Part shown: positions 12,841 to 23,200 of the stretch, in pieces
How positions within the stretch are numbered: position 1 is the first letter of the stretch
How the letters are laid out: the number at the start of each line of letters is the position of its first letter
Source: Beaufortia kweichowensis
Taxonomy: Eukaryota; Chordata; Actinopteri; Cypriniformes; Gastromyzontidae
Assembly (NCBI GenBank): GCA_019155185.1
Contig: CM032807.1
Coordinates: forward strand, 13,730,700 to 13,794,699
Reading direction: 5' to 3'
DNA: 64,000 nt
The notes under the pieces: generated by a model
The model's input: only the letters and a program-made list of their open reading frames with translations
What the model was told of the DNA's origin: nothing
The model's database searches: none
Translations under genes and position numbers: made by a program

Positions 12841-12885
12841 CATCTTACCAAGTCCTGTTGACAGGCAGCTGTTCAGATTGAGGTT
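12841..12885 (-). other. serpina1: serpina1 5' UTR exon
   Basis: The minus strand shows a clear donor (GATG|GTAAGTG, exon end at 12841) about 235 bp upstream of the acceptor before the start codon (ATAG|GTAAAAATG, exon start 12606). This matches the known non-coding first exon of SERPINA1. The transcription start near 12885 is inferred from the TATA-like box upstream. Confidence 0.6.
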
Positions 12886-12889
12886 TGTT

Positions 12890-12942
12890 AATTTATAGTT
12901 TTTTGAGCATCAGCTGAGTAAAATCTTTAAACATTAACCGGT
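12890..12942 (-). promoter_or_regulatory. serpina1: Liver-type promoter of serpina1: TATA-like box and HNF1-like site
   Basis: Read on the minus strand, a CTATAAATTA box (about 12889-12898) lies just upstream of the predicted 5' UTR exon. Farther upstream GGTTAATGTTTAAAG (about 12925-12939) resembles the HNF1 palindrome (GTTAATNATTAAC). HNF1 drives mammalian alpha-1-antitrypsin in liver, so the pair makes sense together. Confidence 0.5.
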
Positions 12943-13207
12943 TTCCACCCCCATTCTATGAACCTATGGTTATCTGTTATCTTTTGGACTTCAGTATCGG
13001 GGGACTTCTGTATTCATTACTGCAGTTTTGCTTGTTGGTTGAGGTTTATTTGTTAGATGAAACAACTCGTAAATCAGCAGTTTTAGTTTGATATGACTGT
13101 TTGAGATCAACTGCTAGATCAACTAGGTCAAAAGAACAAAATACTTTATATCAGAAGGCTCAAAAAATCAATACCCTCTCCGGAGGTTGTATGATAAGGC
13201 TGACAGT

Positions 13208-13753
13208 AGCTACATTTACATGGACACATCGGATTGAATTCATTCAGATTGTGTAATCCGAATGTAGTGTTTACATGAACAATAGATAAAGTGATCGGAT
13301 TGTAGTGTGTGTTTATATGTCGCATGCTTAAGTCGGATTAAATCGTTTGACATGCGCACTGCCCATGAATGTATTTTCCCGCTGTTTCAGGATGCTGCTA
13401 CATTTATCCTTTCTCGTACCACTTTTTTACGTTTTAAAAAATAGACTTGATATTTTACTGTTTGGTATGCCATCTTTACTTTAACAACAGGTGCGTTAAT
13501 ACGTCCTGACGTCTGTGCGTCCCATCGACGTCTTTGCGCATGCGCAGTCCTTTCTAGTTCGTTTTTCAATCTGTGTATAAAGTGTATACATGTCATATCA
13601 AGCGGATTACAAACGGCATAAACCACCCCTTACAAACAAGACTGAAATTTCAATCGGTTTGGCCATTTTTAATCTGATTGACATGTTTATATGGAGCAAT
13701 TTCATTCGGATTGGACTTTTAGTCGGATTACAATGGTCAATGTAAACGTAGCT
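13208..13753. mobile_element. MITE-like DNA transposon with terminal inverted repeats
   Basis: The left end AGCTACATTTACATGGACA and the right end (reverse complement AGCTACGTTTACATTGACC) are imperfect inverted repeats. Both are followed inwards by copies of a CGGATT/AATCCG word that recurs across the element. The interior has no transposase ORF and holds a GC-rich patch (about 13490-13550) with GCGCATGCGC. It is a non-autonomous element; the superfamily is not assigned. Confidence 0.7.
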
Positions 13754-15319
13754 AGTGTAAACACCTGTGCTTCTGACTCTGAGAGTCCCAAAAGTATGTG
13801 TTTTTTGTTTTTTCAAGGCAAACTCTAGGTAGAAGGTAGAAGAGAAATTAATGTTCTAGACAAACGCAATGTTACTTTTTATTGGCTCAGATTTATTGGC
13901 ATGTTTGCAACTACTGAATTCACAATGAACCTTGTTAAACTATGTGTTTATAGAATTACACGTGGCCACAAAAGTTTAAAGCAGCTCCTTCTGTACTAGA
14001 TTAGTTCCAAATGCATTCTTATGAGACAGAATCAAAGTGTTTAGGCTTATTGTTAAAAAGCAAAAAAGTATCTTATCTATTGTATCTTAGCTATTACAAA
14101 ACAATTATGAGAACTCAACGTCCCTTGTGGCACAGCAATAAACAGGCAACTGTCTGTGTGCAGCAGATTCACTATGCACTAAATAGTACTGCAGTTAGTG
14201 CCATAAAACATCCACCACAATCCTCCCTTTATTCCCTAGAAAAATGCTACTTGACTGTATATTTTTTCATTGATTGAAGCTATTTCAGCATTTGCATGTT
14301 CAAAGTTTATGTGACAGGTTTTGTTCAAGGTTTCTAAAGCTTGTTTGGAATACTGGAAATACAGTATATAATATAAAAAAAGGAACTGGACTAATAATTT
14401 CCAGTTCAGACGGATGTATTAAATATACCTTAAACATACACAGGCCAGGTTTCACAAACAAGGCTTAAATAAAGCTACGAGTAGCGTTAGTGAAATTATA
14501 ACATTGAAGTAGCTTTTATAAATGTGCCTTAGACACAGTATTTACACAGTACTGGTGTGCATATGAGACAAAACAATTGCACTGATTAATTTCAAGATAT
14601 ATTAGTGCAAGTTAAAACAGCTCAAACATGCCTTTTAGTCTGTTACCAAGCTTGAGCCTTGTCTGTGAAAGTGGGGCACATTTTGGTCTTTGCTCAACTA
14701 GATTTTTAGGTAAGAGATTTCAGGTCACATAGTTTGTTGATGCTGGAACAGCATTTCTGTAGAAAAACCCTATTCCTACTGAAAACCCTAACCATAACAT
14801 CCTTAAAGTCATAGACAAATGATGACAAATATCAATGGCATAAAAGCATCCAATCCTGGTTATAAGCCTTAACTTTACAGTAAATGTAAACTGGTTGATT
14901 GAAATGATATCCCAGGGTCAACGATGATGGGAACATCAGGAAGGCAATTGGTTTACTGGAAAAGGACTCAATTGTGTATTGTCACCAGTTTTTCAGGAGG
15001 TTTCTGGTTTACAATATGGTTTTCATTCAGCAGCACATTTGTCATAATTCTGAGAGAGAGCTGTTCTCTACGTGTGTTTCTCCAGGTCTCCTATGAGGTC
15101 CGTATGAAGTCGTGTGGTATTCTTGCTATATTCCAGCGGGCAGACGGATTCAGGGAGATTTTCATTTAGTTTATCTTCTTTGAGAGCAAAAAACAAACCA
15201 AATGCCACTTGCCCGATTCACCTGGAGAGCCAAAGATACATACCTCTTGCATAAATAAAGCTAAAGTATTCATAATTTCTCAATATCTCACTGTTACACA
15301 GAAATTAGGGAAAAATTAC
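13754..15319. other. Gene-free AT-rich spacer
   Basis: Short random ORFs only. No domain, RNA gene or clear repeat was recognised in this stretch. Confidence 0.4.
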
Positions 15320-16225
15320 CAGGGGCGGAGCCAGGGGTGGCCATTGAAAAAGTGTGTGCCACCCCATTGGCCACCTCGCACGTCATATAATTTTTATAAT
15401 AAAATAATTTCCCATGCCTCTTATCTGTAATCAATAAGCACGTTTGAAATGTGCCTCCTCTCAGCGGGAATGCAGAAAGCATTTAGAGTTAAGTATGCAC
15501 ATTAACGACACTTTTCACTTCTCATAGCGGATCAGCCGCGGTAGTCGCCTGATTATTTGGTTACTTTCAATTCTTTAAAAGATGTCACTGTCATTCAGCG
15601 AGGGTTTAAACATGGTAAGCAGAAGTTATGAAATCAGTGAGCTTTATATTAGGTGTCTTGGATGCTAAGATCTATTGTCAGGCTATGTCTGAGTATCGAT
15701 TAATTCATTCAATTATGTTTTGATTATGGGATATTTATATAATAAATATCCCATTTTGACACAGCAAGCACCACTCATATTTTTTTTCAGAAAACGCACC
15801 TATCTAGTTCTAGTTTGTAGTAGTCTGATGTTGTGTTCACAAACAAACACGACTTTGAACATGAACTTTGAAATTGAACTGAACAGACACGATGCAGCAT
15901 TAAATTGCATGGAAAGCATAGGCTTTGAAAACAACTTCAACGTTTGCTAGTGCTTCCTTTACACACTTAAAAAAGTTTTATTTGATCAAATCATTTGGAA
16001 CAACATAAGAGTTAGTGACAATTTTCAATCAAAATACCATTGTTGTAATTGTAATTAAAAATAGTTGTAATTGTAATAGTAATCTTAAATTCCCCCTAAA
16101 ATACTTTTTAAGATTTTAAGTTGGTTGAGTGCCTTGTATGTTTGTATAGCGTTGTGTGTGCGACCCAGAATAATTGCTGGATCCTACGTGGCCACCCCTA
16201 TAAAAAATTCCTGGCTCCACTCCTG
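15320..16225. mobile_element. hAT-like non-autonomous element
   Basis: The left end CAGGGGCGGAGCCAGG and the right end (reverse complement CAGGAGTGGAGCCAGG) form 16-bp near-perfect inverted repeats. Both continue inward to a GGGGTGGCCA word. CAGGGGCG ends are typical of fish hAT elements. The flanking 8-mers do not match, so no intact target duplication is seen. There is no transposase ORF inside. Confidence 0.65.
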
Positions 16226-17799
16226 CATGTAACTGGCCAAACTCCTATTTTGATTGTTTTCCATGAAACATGTTGAAAGATATTGACACTGACTAGTGAC
16301 TCTGACCCTAAAGGTAAACAAAACCATGTGCATTCTTAGAAGCTGTTGGCTGCTATAGTGAGTGAAAAAATCTCACCCAGCCCACATTTAGTTTTGTATT
16401 TGGACAGTTAGCTTAATTTATGCCCCCTAGACCCCTTGTGATATGCTCATTGTTTCATTGCAGAGACAATTGCAAGACTTTTGACTGCTGTTTGTAAACA
16501 CCAAGGAGAAAATTTGTTATGGTTGTAAATGTGTTGCTCATTGGTTGTAAAATGACTCATTTTAAGTACAAACATTGTCTCAGATGTTTCCCCTAAAATT
16601 AAAATGAGACACAATTTGTAAACATAATTACAACTTCACATCTAACCAGGATTTTACTAAAAATAAAAACAAAAAAACATGATTACTGTAGTAAAACCAT
16701 GGTTTTGCTCCAAGTAATCAATATATGGTTACTACAGTTTTTTATTTTTGAAAGCGTTACCCAGTCAGTACATTTACATTTACATTTAGGCATTTAGTTG
16801 ACGCTTTTATCCAAAGCGACTTACAAATATTAGGAGACAATGAAGCGATACATTAGTACAACAATAGTACTAAGAAGTGCTTTACTAAGGGTTATTAGGG
16901 TCAGTATTAAAGATATCAATGCTATATTTTAACAGAATATTCTTTAACCTACAATAGAAACAATAGAGTATAAAAAACACAATCTTATTTTATCTTTGAT
17001 TGACCATGGTTGGCATTTTATTAGAATAACCCTTGTTTTCCATTTTTTAATTTCCAAAATGTAACTTTTTTTTTTATAATTTTTTGTTATTTCTTAATAA
17101 TTTAGATGATGTGACAAAAAGCCACCAGGACACATCATCTTCAATGCCAGAGAGAGGCAATAAGGAAGAAGCAGAAGGACAATGTTTGTTCTGTTCAGGT
17201 AATTCAGTATTTAATTCATATACCTATAGTCCTCAGATTTCATTTTATTTACGGAAGGTTACAAAAAGTTTTAGAAACGTAACTTTAGTCTCACTATGTG
17301 GTTTTGTTTCAGACTTTATACCGATTGAATGCCCAGTATTCCCACAGTATGCACATAGAATGCCCACTGGAAAGCCCACACTGTGATTCACTTGTGGTGA
17401 TTGAAATATTAAGTATATATAATGTGCCTCCCCACTATACATCTTTACATCTTTTTTTGGGCTTGTTTTTGTCACATTTAGATTTGTCAAGATCTTCAGG
17501 TTTGATGATTATCTGGAAAAAGTTCTGTTACATCTGTGCCAAATATTATATTTTATATTATGTGTATATACATTTTATATTTAGCTAAAAAATGTAAATA
17601 TATGGTTTCTTTGAGGATATTAAAATTAGATGTTCTAGGACATATGGTCTTACAATAATTTTGAGAGTTTTTAGTTTTAGTTTGTATAAAGTTAAACATT
17701 TTTATTTCACATTTATAAAGCCAATGGCAATGGCTTGGCCTCTTATTTGTCTTACTTTCAATATGTTCTTTTAGGGTAACTAACTTGATGAGTGACCGA
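16226..17799. other. Gene-free spacer
   Basis: Apart from the repeat tail listed separately at 16770-16900, no gene or RNA gene is supported. An exon-like stretch at 17104-17199 is recorded under rejected items. Confidence 0.35.
16770..16900 (-). repeat. Teleost SINE/LINE-tail repeat copy
   Basis: Contains CATTTAGTTGACGCTTTTAT followed by CCAAAGCGACTTACAA, a hallmark word of a very abundant fish interspersed repeat. Related copies here are at 46900-46965 and 58650-58715, and in reverse complement at the end of the SINE at 33995-34115. The name of the family is from general recollection only. Confidence 0.7.
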
Positions 17800-18690
17800 A
17801 TGTACACAGACCTGGACCAGTGTACAGTATTTTGTCGACGTGATTGTGGCCCTATTCTGGCAGTGTTGGCTCACTTCTGTCACTCAAACTTAGGACAGTG
17901 TACATAGGTCAATTCTGGGGCATCATTCATCCCAAATCTGGCACAAGTCTGGCAACCGCAATTGGGGAGAATTATTTCTTCTGGCCTGCTGGATTTAAAT
18001 CTCGTGACCCATAGGTGGTGCTGTTCCCAAATTTGGCACGGACCCCCAGATTGAGGTGCTGATGAAGCTTACCAAGTTTAATTTAAATTTCACTGAGATA
18101 TGGTCTCCGAAACATATTTTGGGTCGACATCATTAATTTCACAACATCTTAATTTTTTTACCCCTACATCATGAAATTCTGTTCAGTCATTTCTGTGCCG
18201 CTCAGTTCAAAGATCATCTCTGCTGAATTACTGACGAACTGGACCAATTCTGAAAGAGGAGTAGCGAAAAAAGTGAATACTGTACTTTTCAAAATGGCTG
18301 CTACTGTAATAGGTGCAGTCTTAATGTAAGACATGGCATGCGATGTGCATGAAGAGCTGAATCAGATGTACTAAGTAGACCTTTTGTACATCAAATGGTT
18401 CAAAAGTTATAACTGTTTGAAATTTGAATATTTGGACTGCTGGTGGCGCTATAGAGTTAGTGCTAGAGACTCCCAAGTTGGTCAAATTGTATTATTTTCC
18501 TACATACAGTTCATAGGGCTACCATAGACAGCCCATTCACAAGAAGAAGAAGAAGAAGAAGAAGAAGAAGAAGAAGAAGAAGAAGAAGAAGAAGAAGAAG
18601 AAAGAAGAAGAAGAAGAAGAAGAAGAAGAAGAAGAAGAATACTAACAGTTGCAATAAGGGCTTAAGGCCCCTAAATACACAAAACATGCT
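17800..18690. repeat. Interspersed repeat with an (AAG)n tail
   Basis: Includes the word GGTGGCGCTATAGAGTTAG, then a long (AAG)n run, then TACTAACAGTTGCAATAAGGG and AAGGCCCCTAAATAC. This order is familiar from a high-copy fish repeat. No coding part is recognised. The boundaries are approximate. Confidence 0.5.
18541..18639 (+). repeat. (AAG)n microsatellite
   Basis: About 33 AAG units with a single phase break (GAAAGAAG) near 18600. Homopurine on the + strand and able to form triplex DNA. Confidence 0.95.
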
Positions 18691-19660
18691 GAAATCATCA
18701 TTTGAAAGTCAACATCGCCCTCTGCTGGTTAAAATCCGACACGTGTTAAAACATATTGTCACATAACCTGTACAGGTATTGTTGGCATTTAATTCCTCAA
18801 GTCCGCGTGTTCGTTTATTCAGGAAGGCTCAAAAAATATCTTTAAAATGATTTATTTTAACAATCAAAAGTATATTGAAGAATATCACACTTGAAGAAAA
18901 TATGCAGAGCTCTGGGTTCAATCTGTCCCTATCATTTACACAATCAAAGGAGTTCCCCCATCGAGCAATACGACAGAAAGAACCCCGTCTATCCCCCAAA
19001 ACCCAATTTTTATGGTCTCCTCTCCCCAAGGTTAGCAGGTGGCACCTCTCCACCCTTCCGGTGGGCATCTTCTCATATTTGGTCATTGTTATCTTCTGCT
19101 TAGTCTGCGAAGATAGATCTTGGTCTGCACAAATTCAGGGTTAAGACACATATTTAGAGTGCTTAGGGCACTTTGACCTAAGATAGAATACTCTATATAT
19201 GGTTATACCGGTCCTTCTCTCTCCTTGGTAAATTTCCACTGGCAAGCATTTCATACAAGCACACAAGACTATGAATCTATAAGAGCGAATAGTGATTAAT
19301 ATTGTTTTACTGATTAATGTTATTATAATGATTAATATCAACACCAGAATATATGAGAGTAAATAATGGTTATTAAAGACACAAGAATATATCAATCATG
19401 ATTAATGTTGAACTCTGTAAAAGAAAGTTAAAACATGATGAATACAATTTCCCTTTAGTATCAATTATTGTTATACAATAATACTGTCTGTTTTACAAAT
19501 CTCCAGTCTTTGCTCCTAAATAGATTCAGATTTTAGATTTTTAAATAATCACGGTGATTTTAGAGAGGAAATTCACACGGACGCTTCTGTGCTTTTTGTT
19601 ACGCTTTCTTTTGTTGTACCGGAAGATGACGCCCCGTGACGTTATGATTCCCGACTTCTG
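18691..19660. other. Gene-free spacer upstream of the NLR
   Basis: Only short chance ORFs. A CTCF-like word on the minus strand (CCAGCAGAGGGCG) lies at about 18716-18728. Nothing else is recognised. Confidence 0.35.
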
Positions 19661-19911
19661 ATTGGTATAAACACTAGGAGAAAGTGCGCGCACAGTACAC
19701 CTGACTGACGAAAAGAAGTGAAAGTAAAAGTTAAAGTTAATGTTTGTTGTTTATCTTTCGCCATTTTAGTCATTAATGGTCGATTAATAACTGTGTGAAA
19801 TATCCGCGTGTTTATTAGAAAGTTATGACAGTTTATCTAGAGATTATCGTGTATGTAGTGGCATGTAAATACTGGAGGATTTGTGAATCTCGTCAGATTG
19901 TGAGTGTTCAG
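19661..19911 (+). promoter_or_regulatory. Putative promoter and 5' UTR exon of the NLR gene
   Basis: The segment ends in a consensus donor (TTCAG|GTAAGA, exon end 19911). Near 19716-19731 it has AAGTGAAAGTAAAAGT, a near match to an interferon-stimulated response element (GAAANNGAAA). That would suit an immune gene. The transcription start is not determined. Confidence 0.4.
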
Positions 19912-20201
19912 GTAAGACGCTTTTCACTTCCTTATTCAGAGTTTCCCTAATCAACCGATTAATTCTCTTATATTTAATCATTTCAGTGTTAAAGAAAATG
20001 TTCTTGAAATGTCTAAACATAATTTGTGTTAAGATATTGTGTTAATGTGACTAATATTGTGTAGTTAAAAGTGACGCAGTTGTTTGTTCAAACATCATTA
20101 ATTTCACAATTTCAATTGTTTGTTGTTTGTTCATTAATCTCATCTGAATTATAAGGTTTGTGTGTGATCAGATTGATCAGGTTTACATCTGAAGCTCCAT
20201 C

Positions 20202-23200
20202 ATGTACAAAACATCCACAGATGAGGATTTCTATCCAGGATGCAGGTACTTTATCTAAACACTCATTAAATAATCATTATATCGTTAGAAAAATATTGAA
20301 TTGTTTTTTTACATGGTTCTCATAAAAATAGTAATATACATCAAAGGGTTAAATCTGTTGTGTGTTATAGTTCAGTTCAGCAGAAGAGATCAGATCCAGA
20401 GTTCAGCTGTGTGTCTATGAAGAGTAACTGGTCTATGGAGACACCGATGAACTTTAAAAGTGAAGATACATGGCCTGATCAAAGGTAAAAAATGTCTGAG
20501 AAACGTGATTATAGTTTGACATGTTATAATATGATGATGTATTCTGTGAAAGATGATGTAAAGTATTTTTCGTGATTGTTTGGAGAGAATTATATCTTCA
20601 TTATAACACACTGGCATCTGAGAAATGTAGAAGATTCCTGATAGAGACATCTATAATGTGCACTTTTCATACATGAAATGCAGCTTTAGGGAAAGTTCAC
20701 CCAAAAATTTGCTGTTTATTTACTCATCCACAGACTGTCCAAGATGTAGATGACATTTTTTTCTTGAGTAGAACAATAAAGAAGATTTTTAGGTAAATCC
20801 ACAGCCCTCTGTGCTTTATATAATGGACGGAATCAGGTGCCCAATCTCTTGTTGCAGAAGTTGTAGACTACAACTAATAATCGTTATAAATGATCGATCA
20901 TTCATCAAGGAGCCGTAGGGATTAGGATTGTGTTGGATATATGTGCTTTAAGAACTCTGACCGTGCGTTCACACCAACACTGACAAGGGCATCAAAGTGG
21001 CCGGAAGTCATTCATTATAAATGTAAGCTGGTGGCGAGCAGCTTGGACAGAGTTGAAATCAGGTCAACTTTATGGTAATGAGCTATGACACTGTTTGGTG
21101 GCAGCCAGTCAGTATGTAGAAGTCCTCTGCTTGAGAGGATTCCAGAGAACACAGTCCTGTTATGGTTTCAAATGCTATGATTTCTTCACTGTACTGTACT
21201 CATCTATACTGTTCTTAGTTCATAATCAGAGTAATTCACATTAATAATTGTAATCTGTTGTGTGTTATAGTTCAGTTCAGCAGAAGAGATCAGATCCAGA
21301 GTTCAGCTGTGTGTCTATGAAGAGTAACTGGTCTATGGAGACACCGATGAACTTTAAGAGAGAAGATACATGGCCTGATCAAAGGTTTAAAATGTCTAAA
21401 AAACATAATTATAGCTTGACATTTGATATGATAATGTATTTTGTAAAATAGGTAAGAAGTTCATGTGATTGTTTTGTTATCTTAATTGTTGTACATGCTC
21501 ACACAGAAAGATACATCTATACAAGCACTCAGTTAAATGTACAGTCTTTGTATTAATATACTGTAAATGAAAAGATCTTAGTTTTTTTGTTCACAACAGT
21601 GAATATAGAAAAAACTAAAATAACAAAGAAATAAAATATAATTCACTGATTCTTGGTTTTCAATTGTGTCATCTAGACGAGTCATAACAGAACCCGTCTG
21701 TAAGAGAATGACGTTTGATCAGTCTGACAATCAACCACAAGACATCAATAAAAACACACGTTCAGTTTTCAGGTAAATCAAAGGATTTTTGTTTGTTTGT
21801 TTTAGATGCTAGAAAAGGGCTATCACACGTTTATAAATCAATGACATGTCATGAATCCTCTTGATATATCTGTTGTTATGATGCTAAAACATAAGCAGTT
21901 TTGCTTTGTACATTTGCTTCTTTAACTTGTGTAATAATCTGGTATTTTAACTTTACAGCCATAAGTCTGATCTTGCTGAAGTCCTCAAAAGATTTAAATT
22001 ACACCTGAGAGAGAAGTTTGAGTGTTTGTATGAAGGAACATCAAATGAGAGAAAGTCAACACAGCTGAATGAGATCTACACAGAGCTGTTCATCGCAGAG
22101 AGTGAAAGAGAGGAGATTGGTAATGAACATGAGGTGAGACAGATTGAGACACAATCCAGGAGAACAGCAACAGACGACACACCAATCAAATGCAACAACA
22201 TTTTTAAAGCTTTACCTGAACAAGACAAACACATCAGAAGTGTGCTGACAAAGGGAGTCGCTGGCATTGGAAAAACGGTCTGTGTGCAGAAGTTCATTCT
22301 GGACTGGGCTGAAGAGAAAGAGAATCAGGACATTCACCTCATATTTCCACTTCCATTCAGAGAGATCAATTTGATGAAGAACAAAACGCTTAGTCTTTTA
22401 GATCTTCTTCATCTTTTTTTCCCAGAGACAAAAGAAATGGAAATCTTCAGTGCTGAATATAAAGTGTTGTTTATCTTTGATGGTTTGGATGAGTGTCGTG
22501 TGTCTCTGGATTTTCACAGCTGTGTGAAGTTGTGTGATGTAAATGAATCAGTCTCAGTGGACGTGATGCTGACAAACCTTATCAAGGGGAATCTGTTTCC
22601 CTCTGCTCTCATCTGGATCACCTCCAGACCAGCAGCAGCTGATCTCATCCCCTCTGTGTGTGTTGATCGAGTCACAGAGGTACGAGGATTCAATGACTCA
22701 CAGAAGGATGAATACTTCAGAAAGAGAATCAGTGATAAGAGTCTGTCCAACAGAATCATCTCACACCTGAAGTCATCCAGGAGTCTCTACATCATGTGTC
22801 ACATCCCAGTGTTCTGCTGGATTTCAGCCACTGTTCTAGAGAGAATGTTGAGTGAAGCAGAGAGTAAAGAGTTCCCCAAGACTCTCACTCAAATGTACAC
22901 ACACTTCCTGATCATTCAGACAAACATCAAACATCAGAAGGACTATGAGAAGAGAGTGAAGGATGAAGACGTGATCTTGAAACTGGGTAAACTGGCTTTT
23001 GAGCAGCTTGTGAAAGGCAATTTGATCTTCTATGAGGAAGACCTGAGAGAGTGTGACATTGATGTAGCAGAAGCATCAGTGTACTCAGGATTGTGTACTC
23101 AGATCTTCAGAGAGGAGTTTGGCTTGTATCAGGGGAAAGTTTACTGCTTTGTTCATTTGAGCATTCAGGAACATCTAGCAGCTCTATATGCTCATCTCTC

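Noticed and set aside
17104..17199. Exon-like stretch with an acceptor (AATTTAG), a donor (TTCAG|GTAATT) and an open frame with CLFC
   Set aside because: No family was recognised and no partner exons in phase were found nearby. It may be chance or a lost transposon exon.
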